From assembly GCA_937895345.1 (NCBI GenBank), contig CALAWP010000052.1, positions 1-42,348 on the forward strand: DNA of 42,348 nt, read 5' to 3'. Positions 24,614 through 32,395 of the stretch are shown here, in pieces (position 1 is the first letter of the stretch; every line of letters starts with the position of its first letter). The translations under genes and the position numbers were made by a program. The stretch comes from an uncultured Paenibacillus sp. Its GTDB lineage: Bacteria > Bacillota > Bacilli > Paenibacillales > Paenibacillaceae. Under the pieces are notes generated by a model that saw only the letters and a list, made by a program, of their open reading frames with translations, had not been told where the DNA came from and searched no databases.

Positions 24614-25921
24614 TTAACCCCTTTGATTTAAATTAAATAATTCCGTAATAAACGGCGATAATATTTTTTTATGGCCCAGAAGCGGCTCCTCCGGGTAATA
24701 CAAATGGTATTGCCCCTGATGAAGGCCGGTAATGGAGCGAACGATGTCGGATTTCATGGAAATTTCGCTGACATGCTCGTTGCCGTCAAGCAACAAAATC
24801 GGCGCTTTTTCCTTCTTTTCTCCTTCGTTTTTATCCGGCTTGTACACATCGTAAGGAAGATCGAACGGATAGTCGATTTCCATATGGTAATCCGGATTTA
24901 ACCCGACCGATTCGAACGCTTCCGCGATGCGGCCGAGCAGCTCGTCATCCGGTTCTTCTATTGTAATGTATTTATACAATCTCCGATGAAGGAAACGCTC
25001 GCACAGCTCGCTCAGCAAACCGTCGCGTTCCTCCAGCCATTCCGCAAACGCGGTTTGGACAAGCGCCTCGTCCAGTCTTAAATAATCGGACAGCTCCATC
25101 GTCCCGTCCAACAGCTTGCGAAGCGGCTCGGTCATCCATCCGAACCGGTAACCTTTGCCGTACAGCTCCTTCGCTCTGCGGAATATTTGCCTCAATATAA
25201 TTTCGGAGCTTCGCGTCACCGGATGGAAATAAATTTGCCAATACATCTGATAGCGGGACATTAAATAATGCTCCACCGCATGCATGCCGCTGTCCTTCAC
25301 GACGATGCGGCCTTTGAACGGCCTCATGACGCGGAGAATCCGCTCCAGATCGAACGTTCCGTAATTGACTCCGGTAAAATAAGCGTCGCGCAGCAAATAG
25401 TCCATCCGGTCGGCGTCCATTTGACTTGAGATCAGGCTGACGACAATCGGCTTCGGATACGTCTTTTGGATGACGGAAGCGACTTGCTCCGGGAAATCGT
25501 CCGCCACGTTCCGGAGCACACGGTTAATATCCGTATCGCCAAGCAAAATGTTGCAGGTCCACTCTTCATGATCCGTATCAAATATTTCCTCCAGCGAATG
25601 AGAGAACGGACCATGACCGACATCGTGGAGCAGCGCGGCGCACAAGGACAGAAGCCGCTCCTCCTTCGGCCAATCCGGATACCCGTTGCGCTCGAATTGG
25701 GAGATGATCTTGCGAGTAATTTCATATACCCCGAGCGAATGCGAGAACCGGCTGTGCTCGGCGCCGTGGAACGTCAAATACGTCGTGCCGAGCTGGCGAA
25801 TTCGGCGAAGACGCTGAAACTCCTTCGTATTGATCAAGTCCCAAATCGTCTGGTCCTGCACGTATATGTAGTGATGGACCGGGTCTTTAAATACCTTTTC
25901 TTCCCTTAACTGTTCTCGCAT
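24614..25921 (-). CDS. HD-domain hydrolase, YwfO/dGTPase-like
   Basis: 435 residues. KVFKDPVHHYIYV, FQRLRRIRQLGTTYLTFHGA, EHSRFSHSLGVYE and LLHDVGHGPFSHSLEE give the H...HD metal-binding pattern, and SQMDADRMDYLLRDAYFTGV gives the distal Asp. These features match YwfO-type HD hydrolases related to dGTP triphosphohydrolases. The start at 25921 (MREQLREEK) has AAAGGAG upstream. It is divergent from abrB, and its upstream DNA contains Spo0A-box sequences. It stands where metS lies in Bacillus. Substrate is inferred, not shown. Confidence 0.88.
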   Translation of the reverse strand: MREQLREEKVFKDPVHHYIYVQDQTIWDLINTKEFQRLRRIRQLGTTYLTFHGAEHSRFSHSLGVYEITRKIISQFERNGYPDWPKEERLLSLCAALLHDVGHGPFSHSLEEIFDTDHEEWTCNILLGDTDINRVLRNVADDFPEQVASVIQKTYPKPIVVSLISSQMDADRMDYLLRDAYFTGVNYGTFDLERILRVMRPFKGRIVVKDSGMHAVEHYLMSRYQMYWQIYFHPVTRSSEIILRQIFRRAKELYGKGYRFGWMTEPLRKLLDGTMELSDYLRLDEALVQTAFAEWLEERDGLLSELCERFLHRRLYKYITIEEPDDELLGRIAEAFESVGLNPDYHMEIDYPFDLPYDVYKPDKNEGEKKEKAPILLLDGNEHVSEISMKSDIVRSITGLHQGQYHLYYPEEPLLGHKKILSPFITELFNLNQRG

Positions 25922-25947
25922 TCCCTCATCTCCTTTTTGTTCATAGT

Positions 25948-26009
25948 TTCGACACAAATCGCAATTTGAATGTCGAAAAGTGTCGTAATGTAGTTTCCAT
26001 TTTGTCGAA
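25948..26009. promoter_or_regulatory. Cluster of Spo0A boxes upstream of the HD gene
   Basis: Perfect TGTCGAA at 25948-25954 (minus), 25971-25977 (plus) and 26003-26009 (plus), plus a near match TGTCGTA at 25981. They lie 27-88 bp ahead of the HD-hydrolase start. Confidence 0.65.
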
Positions 26010-26093
26010 GTTGTTGTATTCTATTACAGTACCAGCCTCTGAAATAAACCGCCAACTCGTTAATAAGACTGCTGTTTCGCGCAATTTTCCAGG

Positions 26094-26122
26094 TTGACTG
26101 TTTTGGGAAGAGTTGGTATTAT
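26094..26122 (+). promoter_or_regulatory. Sigma-A promoter of abrB
   Basis: TTGACT, 17 bp, TATTAT. The start site would fall near 26130, about 58 bp ahead of the abrB ATG. Confidence 0.8.
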
Positions 26123-26145
26123 AATAACATAGTAAACACAAAGAT

Positions 26146-26162
26146 TGTCGAAAGATGACGAA
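26146..26162 (+). promoter_or_regulatory. Spo0A operator of abrB
   Basis: TGTCGAA (26146) and TGACGAA (26156) are spaced exactly 10 bp apart downstream of the promoter. The same paired arrangement downstream of the start site mediates Spo0A repression of abrB in Bacillus. Confidence 0.88.
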
Positions 26163-26187
26163 AATACATTGATGAGAGGATTGATTA

Positions 26188-26445
26188 ATGATGATGAAAT
26201 CTACTGGTATTGTTCGTAAAGTCGATGAGCTCGGCCGTGTCGTCATCCCGATCGAGCTGCGCCGTACGCTCGGCATCGGCGAGAAAGACGCGCTTGAAAT
26301 TTACGTCGACGGAGAGCGCATCATGCTGAAGAAATACGAGCCTGCATGCATCTTCTGCGGCAACGCCGAGAACGTTTCGTACTTCAAAGGAAAAATTGTT
26401 TGTCATGTTTGTTTATCCGAAATGCCTACACCTGTGACAAAATAA
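26188..26445 (+). CDS. abrB: Transition-state regulator AbrB with C-terminal CxxC ribbon
   Basis: 85 residues. The N-terminal 50 (MKSTGIVRKVDELGRVVIPI, then ELRRTLGIGEKDALEIYVDG) are nearly identical to Bacillus AbrB and form the DNA-binding swapped hairpin. The C-terminus differs: CIFCGNAENVSYFKGKIVCH followed by VCLSEM has two CxxC pairs, likely a zinc ribbon, in place of the Bacillus oligomerisation tail. AbrB represses stationary-phase genes during growth. It is transcribed opposite to its neighbours, with promoter, Spo0A operator and terminator all present. Confidence 0.95.
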   Translation: MMMKSTGIVRKVDELGRVVIPIELRRTLGIGEKDALEIYVDGERIMLKKYEPACIFCGNAENVSYFKGKIVCHVCLSEMPTPVTK

Positions 26446-26509
26446 TATTTTTCGGTTATAATCATATTATATCGACATGTTAATTCTAACCTTTTTATAC
26501 TCCTTGATG

Positions 26510-26551
26510 CCTTCCTGCGCTAGAACCCGGCCAGGAGGGTCCTTTTTTTTG
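26510..26551 (+). terminator. Rho-independent terminator after abrB
   Basis: Plus-strand CCTTCCTG-N14-CAGGAGGG (one G-U pair) followed by TCCTTTTTTTT. It ends just before the convergent rsmI stop. Confidence 0.85.
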
Positions 26552-26571
26552 TATGCGGCTTTTCTCCCGGC

Positions 26572-27471
26572 CTAGCGGTTTACTTCATTATATACGTCCC
26601 GTTTCGGCAGTCCCCGGTCCTGCGCGGTCTGCTTAATGGCGTCCTTTCGGCTCATCGAAGCTTCATAATGGGCGACATGCTGCTCCAGCTCCATGCCCGC
26701 CCACCAGGCTTCCGCGGCGTCGCCGTCCGTTCCTCCGGCCTTGTCCGGATCCGCGCCTTCCGCCACGATGCAAAATTCGCCGAGAGGGTCATGCTCCCCA
26801 AACCAGGCAATCGCTTCCGAAATCGTTCCCCGGATCGCTTCTTCATGTTTTTTGGTCAATTCCCTGGTGACGGCAATTCTTCGATCTCCCCAATGATGCA
26901 GCAGCAGCTCCAGCGTCTTGCGAAGGCGGTGAGGCGATTCGTATAAAATAATCGTTTCGCGGCTGCCGGCCAGCTGCTCGAGTCGTTTCGCGGCCGATTT
27001 CTTGTCGCGCGGCAGAAATCCGGCGAACAGAAAGCCGTCCGTCGGCAGGCCGGACATGACAAGTGCGGACAAGGCGGCATTCGCTCCGGGCACCGGTATA
27101 ACCGGAATGCCGTTCTCGACCGCTTCGCGCACCAAGTCCGCCCCCGGATCCGATATCGCCGGCATCCCGGCGTCGCTCACGAGCGCAATCACGCTTCCTT
27201 CCTGCATAAGACGAATCAGTTCCGGTCCGCTGGCCGTCTTATTATGCTCATGATAACTGACCAGCCGCGTATGAATGTCGAAATGGGTAAGCAGCTTGCG
27301 CGTCTGCCTCGTATCCTCGGCCGCGATCAGATCCGCTTCCTTCAGCGTCCGAACGGCACGATACGTCATATCCTCGAGATTGCCGATCGGCGTCCCCACG
27401 ACATACAATTTCCCTTCGTTCCCGCCGCTTGCTTCCGATTCGCCGGCTTGAAAGCTCTTTTGCTGTATCAT
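26572..27471 (-). CDS. rsmI: 16S rRNA 2'-O-methyltransferase RsmI
   Basis: 299 residues of the tetrapyrrole methylase fold: LYVVGTPIGNLEDMTYRAVR, IAAEDTRQTRKLL, LVSDAGMPAISDPGADLVRE, and GANAALSALVMSGLPTDGF. It methylates C1402 of 16S rRNA. Its start overlaps the trmN6 stop by four bases. The yazA gene found between these in Bacillus is absent. Confidence 0.96.
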   Translation of the reverse strand: MIQQKSFQAGESEASGGNEGKLYVVGTPIGNLEDMTYRAVRTLKEADLIAAEDTRQTRKLLTHFDIHTRLVSYHEHNKTASGPELIRLMQEGSVIALVSDAGMPAISDPGADLVREAVENGIPVIPVPGANAALSALVMSGLPTDGFLFAGFLPRDKKSAAKRLEQLAGSRETIILYESPHRLRKTLELLLHHWGDRRIAVTRELTKKHEEAIRGTISEAIAWFGEHDPLGEFCIVAEGADPDKAGGTDGDAAEAWWAGMELEQHVAHYEASMSRKDAIKQTAQDRGLPKRDVYNEVNR

Positions 27472-28193
27472 ACCACCTGCACCCCTTCTTCATTGTAGAC
27501 CATGATCGGCGGAAGCAGCCTCATCTCAGGTTTGCCATCCCTTGACGCTTCTATTAATACCATGTTGGCCTCCGACCTCGCATCGGGATGGACAAGCTGT
27601 ATTCGCTTCGGTTCCAGTCTCCAGCGCCGCAACGTTTCCAGTATATCCAGAAGCCGGGAAGGCCTGTGAACCATAAACAGCTTGCCGCCGGGCCGAAGCA
27701 GGACGCAGCAAGCCTTGGCCAAGTCCTCCAGGGTGCAATGAATTTCGTGCCGCGCGATGGCGTAATGCTCGTTCTCATTGGCGTCGCCTGCCGTTACCGG
27801 CATATAAGGAGGATTGACCGTAATGACGTCGTACGCTCCATTGCCCGCCTGCTTCGGATAATCGCGCAAATCGCATTGCACGATTCGGATCTGTTCCTCC
27901 AGGCCGTTCATGGCCACGCTTCTCTGGGCCATATGCGCCAGACGCGGCTGGATCTCGACTCCGTCGATCGGCGCCTTCGTCTTCTCCGACAGCAGAATCG
28001 GAATGACCCCGTTGCCCGTACATAAATCCGCAATCCGCCCTTTCTTCGGAACGCGGGCGAACCGGGACAGCAGCACCGCGTCCAGGGAGAAGCTGAATAC
28101 CTCCCTGCTTTGTATAATTTTCAACCCGGAATCGGTCAGCAAATCGTCGATTCTTTCGCCTTCCTCCAAGCTGACTGTATCGCGTTCAGGCAC
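27468..28193 (-). CDS. yabB: tRNA (adenine-N6)-methyltransferase-like protein, YabB/TrmN6
   Basis: 241 residues, class I SAM methyltransferase. SAM motif I is ADLCTGNGVIPILLSEKT, and VNPPYMPV is the NPPY motif of N6-adenine methyltransferases. The N-terminal EGERIDDLLTDSGLKIIQSR is typical of the TrmN6 group. GTG start behind AAAGGAG. Its sigma-A promoter begins in the terminator of yabA. Activity on tRNA A37 is assigned by family. Confidence 0.9.
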   Translation of the reverse strand: MPERDTVSLEEGERIDDLLTDSGLKIIQSREVFSFSLDAVLLSRFARVPKKGRIADLCTGNGVIPILLSEKTKAPIDGVEIQPRLAHMAQRSVAMNGLEEQIRIVQCDLRDYPKQAGNGAYDVITVNPPYMPVTAGDANENEHYAIARHEIHCTLEDLAKACCVLLRPGGKLFMVHRPSRLLDILETLRRWRLEPKRIQLVHPDARSEANMVLIEASRDGKPEMRLLPPIMVYNEEGVQVV

Positions 28194-28217
28194 GACCTTA
28201 TTCGCTCCTTTGCCTCT

Positions 28218-28245
28218 ATTATACTGTTCGAAAGATTCGTTTCAA
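28218..28245 (-). promoter_or_regulatory. Sigma-A promoter of the yabB-rsmI operon
   Basis: Minus strand TTGAAA, 16 bp, TATAAT. The -35 lies at the end of the yabA terminator T-run. Confidence 0.7.
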
Positions 28246-28274
28246 AAAAAGCCGTCCTTTGAGATAAGGACGGC
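28243..28274 (-). terminator. Rho-independent terminator after yabA
   Basis: Minus strand GCCGTCCTT-atctca-AAGGACGGC followed by TTTTTTTG, about 18 bp past the yabA stop. It ends the tmk-to-yabA transcript. Confidence 0.93.
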
Positions 28275-28292
28275 CTGTCGATACAAATTCCG

Positions 28293-28688
28293 CTATTTAT
28301 TTAAAAATGACAGACAGAACAAACAGTCTCCTTCGGTACGAAGATGTCCATAATACACGTTGCAAATATGGAAACCTTCCAAATATAGACGGGTAAGATT
28401 ATCATGCCCCTCGCCAGGGCCGGAAGCGGCATCCTGCCCGGCGGCTTCCTTGAAGGAAGCTTCCCGCGCCGCCTGCTGATCTTCCGTTTGTGCGGCGGCG
28501 GCCGCTTCCCCCTGAGGCGAGGTTTCTCTCTTCAGCACTTGCCGAAGCTGATGGTTCTCGAGACTGAGGCGTTTGTTTTCCTCCACCAGTTCCTTGACCT
28601 TCCCCTTCAGCGCGCTCAGTTCCGCATGGAACAATCCGACCCGGTTGTCCAACTCTTCCATTTCTATAAAAATGTCTTTCTTCTCCAA
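28293..28688 (-). CDS. yabA: DNA replication initiation control protein YabA
   Basis: 131 residues. An N-terminal leucine-rich coiled coil (about 10-55: ELDNRVGLFHAELSALKGKV...LENHQLRQVL) and an Ala/Glu-rich linker precede the C-terminal zinc domain HICNVYYGHLRTEGDCLFCL. YabA binds DnaA and DnaN and restrains re-initiation. The TTG at 28688 gives LEKKDIF, matching MDKKELF of Bacillus; a TTG at 28709 lacks this fit. Confidence 0.94.
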   Translation of the reverse strand: MEKKDIFIEMEELDNRVGLFHAELSALKGKVKELVEENKRLSLENHQLRQVLKRETSPQGEAAAAAQTEDQQAAREASFKEAAGQDAASGPGEGHDNLTRLYLEGFHICNVYYGHLRTEGDCLFCLSFLNK

Positions 28689-28754
28689 GTTCCCACCCCA
28701 GAGCTTCAAGAGCGGGCCTAAAGCCCACCTGTCAGAGTCATAGCGAAACCGCCG

Positions 28755-29558
28755 TTATTTGACGACTGCGTCGTCGAATGGAAGTTCCTTCGGTTTGCCC
28801 GGCACATCGAACAGCTGCACGAAGATCGTCTTGGTTGAAGCGTTGATTCCGGTCACTTTGCCCTCGCCGTACGAAGTGATCACGATTTTGCCGACCGCCG
28901 GCAGCTCCTCGCGGACGCTTTCGTAATTGTCGTGCTCGAATTTCAAGCAGCACATCAGCCGCCCGCACAGTCCGGATATCTTCGTCGGATTGAGCGACAA
29001 ATTCTGATCCTTGGCCATCTTGATCGATACCGGCTCGAAATCGCCGAGCCAAGACGAACAGCACAATACCCGTCCGCACGGACCGATCCCTCCGAGCATC
29101 TTCGCTTCGTCCCTGACCCCGATCTGGCGCAGTTCGATGCGGGTGCGGAAGACGCCGGCCAAATCCTTCACCAGCTCCCGGAAATCAACTCTTCCTTCCG
29201 CGGTGAAGTAAAAAATAATTTTATTGCGGTCGAACGTAAATTCGACGTCAACCAGCTTCATGCGAAGCTGATGATTTTTGATCTTTTCAAGACAGGTTTC
29301 GAATGCCTGCTTGGCCGCTTTGCGATTGTCCTCGACAATCTGCGCGTCGGAATCGCCGGCGATCCGGATCACCTTCTTGAGCGGGAGGACTACGTCCGAT
29401 TCACCAACCTGCTTCTGTCCCACCACCACTTTACCGTATTCCACCCCGCGCGCCGTCTCAACGATGACATGCTGATCTTTGTCTACGGGATGGTCTACAG
29501 GATCAAAGTAATAGATCTTGCCCGCTTTCTTGAAGCGGACACCGATGACATTATACAA
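28755..29558 (-). CDS. ricT: Regulatory iron-sulfur-containing complex subunit RicT (YaaT/PSP1)
   Basis: 267 residues of the PSP1 family: VIGVRFKKAGKIYYFDPVDH, GVEYGKVVVG, and two cysteine-rich motifs, GIGPCGRVLCCSSWLGDFEP and KISGLCGRLMCCLKFEHDNY. With RicA and RicF, RicT stimulates the Spo0A phosphorelay and RNase Y-dependent mRNA processing; the cysteines bind iron-sulfur clusters. TTG start with GGAGGG eight bases upstream. It follows holB at three bp. Confidence 0.95.
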   Translation of the reverse strand: MYNVIGVRFKKAGKIYYFDPVDHPVDKDQHVIVETARGVEYGKVVVGQKQVGESDVVLPLKKVIRIAGDSDAQIVEDNRKAAKQAFETCLEKIKNHQLRMKLVDVEFTFDRNKIIFYFTAEGRVDFRELVKDLAGVFRTRIELRQIGVRDEAKMLGGIGPCGRVLCCSSWLGDFEPVSIKMAKDQNLSLNPTKISGLCGRLMCCLKFEHDNYESVREELPAVGKIVITSYGEGKVTGINASTKTIFVQLFDVPGKPKELPFDDAVVK

Positions 29559-29561
29559 GGA

Positions 29562-30539
29562 TTAGCCCTCCTGTAGTTTGACCAATAGTTGCTCAAAAGC
29601 CAGTTGAGGCGAAACATTGGCCCGAATGCGCTTGCCCGCTTCATGGACATGCTCCATGCAAGCCACCCATCCGGCGCTTGAGCGGTTGAAAGCGTGATTG
29701 CTTATCCATTCCATTTGATCTATAAAAACCATCTTGTCCTGCCTGCCGGCCTGGAATTGTATCATATCTTTAAACCATAGCGTCAAAAGCGACAACAGCA
29801 GCCCCGCATGTTCGGACAAATCCGTCTTGAACAGCTGCTGCTGGGCGGTGATCATAGCCGCGGTGAATCGGGACATGCTCTCCTTGCCTAATTGTATCAC
29901 TAGGCTTCGGATTTCTGCAAACTTATTCTGCTGGATAATCGCCCGCGCTCCGTCCAGTCCGGAGGACAGATGAACGGCTGCCCGGACCAGCAGCGGAGGC
30001 AATCCTTCCTCCAGCAGAAGCTTCATCATATATTCCGGCGGAAGCGGCAAAAACGGCACCAGCTGCGCTCTTGAACGAATCGTCGGCAGCATGGCTCCCA
30101 TATTGTCCGTCAGCAAGATCGCCACCACCGGCGACACCGGTTCTTCCAGAAATTTCAGAAGACTGTTGGCCGCCTGCACCGTCATCGTTTCCGCTCTTTC
30201 CATTATATATACCGTTCGTTTGGAGTCCGCGCTCCGGTATGCCAGACTGCGCTGCAGCTCGCGGATTTGCTCGATCTTGATGCTTTGCCCCTCCGGGCCG
30301 AGCAAGATCAGCTCGCTCTGGTTGCCGTGCTCGAACTTTCGGCATTCCAGGCATTCGCCGCATGCCTCGTCTCCTCCGCCCAAGCAAAACAAGGCCTTGG
30401 CAAATCCCATGGCCGCAGCCCTCCGGCCCGATCCGGCCGGTCCGCTGAACAAATAAGCGTGGGAAATCTTGCCGCTTTGCAGCGCATGCTTCAGAATTCG
30501 TTCCGCCTTCCATTGTACGCCCGCTTGTTCGACGTTCAT
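29562..30539 (-). CDS. holB: DNA polymerase III delta-prime subunit
   Basis: 325 residues, AAA+ clamp-loader fold: HAYLFSGPAGSGRRAAAMGF at the P-loop position, zinc module CGECLECRKF, SLLKFLEEPVSPVVAILLTD and the sensor region LPTIRSRAQLVPFLPLPPE. The usual P-loop lysine is Arg (GSGRR). Delta-prime need not hydrolyse ATP in the clamp loader, so function is probably kept. Order tmk-darA-yaaR-holB-ricT is the conserved one. Confidence 0.94.
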   Translation of the reverse strand: MNVEQAGVQWKAERILKHALQSGKISHAYLFSGPAGSGRRAAAMGFAKALFCLGGGDEACGECLECRKFEHGNQSELILLGPEGQSIKIEQIRELQRSLAYRSADSKRTVYIMERAETMTVQAANSLLKFLEEPVSPVVAILLTDNMGAMLPTIRSRAQLVPFLPLPPEYMMKLLLEEGLPPLLVRAAVHLSSGLDGARAIIQQNKFAEIRSLVIQLGKESMSRFTAAMITAQQQLFKTDLSEHAGLLLSLLTLWFKDMIQFQAGRQDKMVFIDQMEWISNHAFNRSSAGWVACMEHVHEAGKRIRANVSPQLAFEQLLVKLQEG

Positions 30540-30553
30540 CGCTTGCTCCTTAC

Positions 30554-30997
30554 TTAAAACAATAAATTGATCAAGATGCCGCGAATTTCGCCGATCTTGT
30601 TCAGCAGCTCGATCCGTCCTTGCTCGCTGTCGAGCATATCCTCCGCCATCGAGACAAGCACGGCGTCAACTTCCTCCAGAAGCTTGTACCGCTTGACGCG
30701 GCCGCGCCGGTCGAAGCCCCTTACTTCCTTCAATCCGACGCCGCGCCGCATCGTGTCTTCCAAAAACGATTTGACCATTTGCCGGTAAAGCTTCAGCTCC
30801 CGAACGGTCATCAGCTTGGCCAGACGTTCTCCCTGGCGGTGAATGTCTTGAAGCTTCTGCTGCAGCTCCTCATTGGACCGCTGCGTATCCTGCTGAAGCA
30901 TGACGTCCGCGAAGCTGGACGATTGAACCGGCTTGGCCGCCGAGTCCGCATTGGCCCGATTCGTGCCGAGCGGTCTCCATCCTTGATCTACTCTCAT
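30554..30997 (-). CDS. yaaR: YaaR family protein (DUF327)
   Basis: 147 residues, mostly helical: RSNEELQQKLQDIHRQGERL, ELKLYRQMVKSFLEDTMRRG, FDRRGRVKRYKLLEEVDAVL, and a final IGEIRGILINLLF. It matches YaaR, whose function is unknown, always between yaaQ/darA and holB. It is 14 bp from holB, so co-translated. Confidence 0.9.
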   Translation of the reverse strand: MRVDQGWRPLGTNRANADSAAKPVQSSSFADVMLQQDTQRSNEELQQKLQDIHRQGERLAKLMTVRELKLYRQMVKSFLEDTMRRGVGLKEVRGFDRRGRVKRYKLLEEVDAVLVSMAEDMLDSEQGRIELLNKIGEIRGILINLLF

Positions 30998-31014
30998 CTT
31001 TTAGTCACGCCCGA

Positions 31015-31344
31015 TCAAAAATGTTCAAACCGCTCGACAGGCACTACAAATACGGCGGCACCGCCAATTTGCACTTCTACCGGAAACGGAATGTAGGAAT
31101 CGGTCGAACCGCCCATCGGGGACACGGGAGTGACCAGCTGATCTCTCACTTTGCAGTTGGCGCTGATCACCTGAAACACCTCGTGAACCCGCTCGTCCTC
31201 GATCCCGATCATAAACGTCGTATTGCCCGCGCGCAGAAACCCGCCGGTACTGGCCAGCTTCGTAGCTCTGAACCCTTCCCGCACAAGCGCGTTCGACAAT
31301 CTGTTGCTGTCCTTATCCTGAATAACCGCAATGACCAATTTCAT
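31015..31344 (-). CDS. darA: Cyclic di-AMP-binding PII-like protein DarA (YaaQ)
   Basis: 109 residues, the same length as Bacillus DarA: MKLVIAVIQDKDSNRLSNAL, FRATKLASTGGFLRAGNTTF, IGIEDERVHEVFQVI and VEVQIGGAAVFVVPVERFEHF. The GGFL/GNTTF residues form the c-di-AMP pocket of this PII-like trimer. The ATG at 31344 has GGAGG at seven bases; one at 31350 is too close to it. Confidence 0.95.
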   Translation of the reverse strand: MKLVIAVIQDKDSNRLSNALVREGFRATKLASTGGFLRAGNTTFMIGIEDERVHEVFQVISANCKVRDQLVTPVSPMGGSTDSYIPFPVEVQIGGAAVFVVPVERFEHF

Positions 31345-31448
31345 CGTCATTCCTCCTGATCTTTTGAGTAGTGGTTACTGCAGATCTTGAAGGCGTTTCT
31401 TTCGTTACGGTTCGGCATTTCGCGACAATCGGCAAGGCCGTACCTTAA

Positions 31449-32102
31449 TCATTTGACATCGGTTGCAAATAGTCCTTTAATTCGGTCGCGCAAAATGGAC
31501 AAAACCCGCTCCAGCGCCTCCTCCGGTTTCGCTTCCGCATCGATGCGCACGATTCGTTCCGGAAACTGCTCCATTAGCAGCAGGTAGCCTTCCCTTACTT
31601 TCTCGTGAAAGGACTTGCGTTCCAGATCAAGGCGGTTGACTTCCCGTTCCGCCGCCTGCGCGATGCGCGCCAATCCCGTCTCGGGCGACACATCCATATA
31701 AATCGTCGCGTCCGGCATCGTATCCTGCACCGCGAACCGGTTGATTTCCCATACCGCGTCCATGCCGAGCCCTCGCGCATAACCTTGATAAGCGAGACTG
31801 CTGTCGACAAACCGGTCGCACAGAACAACCTTGCCTTGCGCCAGCGCCGGTTCGACCTTCTCCGCCAAATGCTGCCGTCTCGCGGCCGCATACAGCAGCG
31901 CCTCCGTGCGGGCGTCCATCGCCGTATGCGCGCGATCCAGGATCACTTCCCGGATTTTCTCGGCGATCGGAATGCCTCCCGGCTCCCGCGTAACGACGAC
32001 CTCGCGCCCTTCTTGCCGCAATATATGCGCCAGCCGCTCGATCAGTGTCGATTTGCCCGCGCCCTCGCCGCCTTCTATCGTAATAAACCAACCCTTATGC
32101 AA
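31449..32102 (-). CDS. tmk: Thymidylate kinase
   Basis: 217 residues. P-loop GWFITIEGGEGAGKSTLIER, VVTREPGG, CDRFVDSSLAYQG with the DRF motif, and the lid region REVNRLDLERKSFHEKVREG. It phosphorylates dTMP to dTDP. The TTG at 32102 is chosen because AAGGAG is nine bases upstream and the protein then starts at the family N-terminus; the frame extends about 95 codons further with non-Tmk sequence. Confidence 0.95.
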   Translation of the reverse strand: MHKGWFITIEGGEGAGKSTLIERLAHILRQEGREVVVTREPGGIPIAEKIREVILDRAHTAMDARTEALLYAAARRQHLAEKVEPALAQGKVVLCDRFVDSSLAYQGYARGLGMDAVWEINRFAVQDTMPDATIYMDVSPETGLARIAQAAEREVNRLDLERKSFHEKVREGYLLLMEQFPERIVRIDAEAKPEEALERVLSILRDRIKGLFATDVK

Positions 32103-32201
32103 AGCGTCCGGCTCCTTCAATGAAATCCCCCGATTTCTCGTTCCGCCCGGTTCGTGCGCCTCCCGAGTTCTGCTTGTATAACATAAACTTGTCTTCACTT
32201 C

Positions 32202-32230
32202 ATTGTAACAAACGGCTATAGCCTCTACAA
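32202..32230 (-). promoter_or_regulatory. Sigma-A promoter of the tmk operon
   Basis: Minus strand TTGTAG, 17 bp, TACAAT, about 100 bp before the tmk start. Confidence 0.65.
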
Positions 32231-32324
32231 TGCATTTCCGGGACCTTCGCAGGATTGTCCGGTTCAGCTTAGACCGTCTTGCGATGCTTGCTCTTCGGAA
32301 AGGCCGCGGCTTCCCGACAACGCG

Positions 32325-32358
32325 CAAGGCGGACGCCCCTGATGGAGCGCCCGCCTTG
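32325..32358 (-). terminator. Hairpin after the ABC binding-protein gene
   Basis: Minus-strand CAAGGCGG paired with CCGCCTTG with a large GC-rich loop, about 40 bp past the stop. There is no T-run, so termination is uncertain. Confidence 0.4.
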
Positions 32359-32395
32359 AATCGGCCTGCCCTGTTCTCTTCGTGCACTTAGACCG

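Noticed and set aside
31449..32387. 312-residue Tmk starting at 32387
   Set aside because: The upstream 95 codons are basic, unlike any Tmk, and cover the predicted promoter; a TTG with a good ribosome site gives the normal protein.
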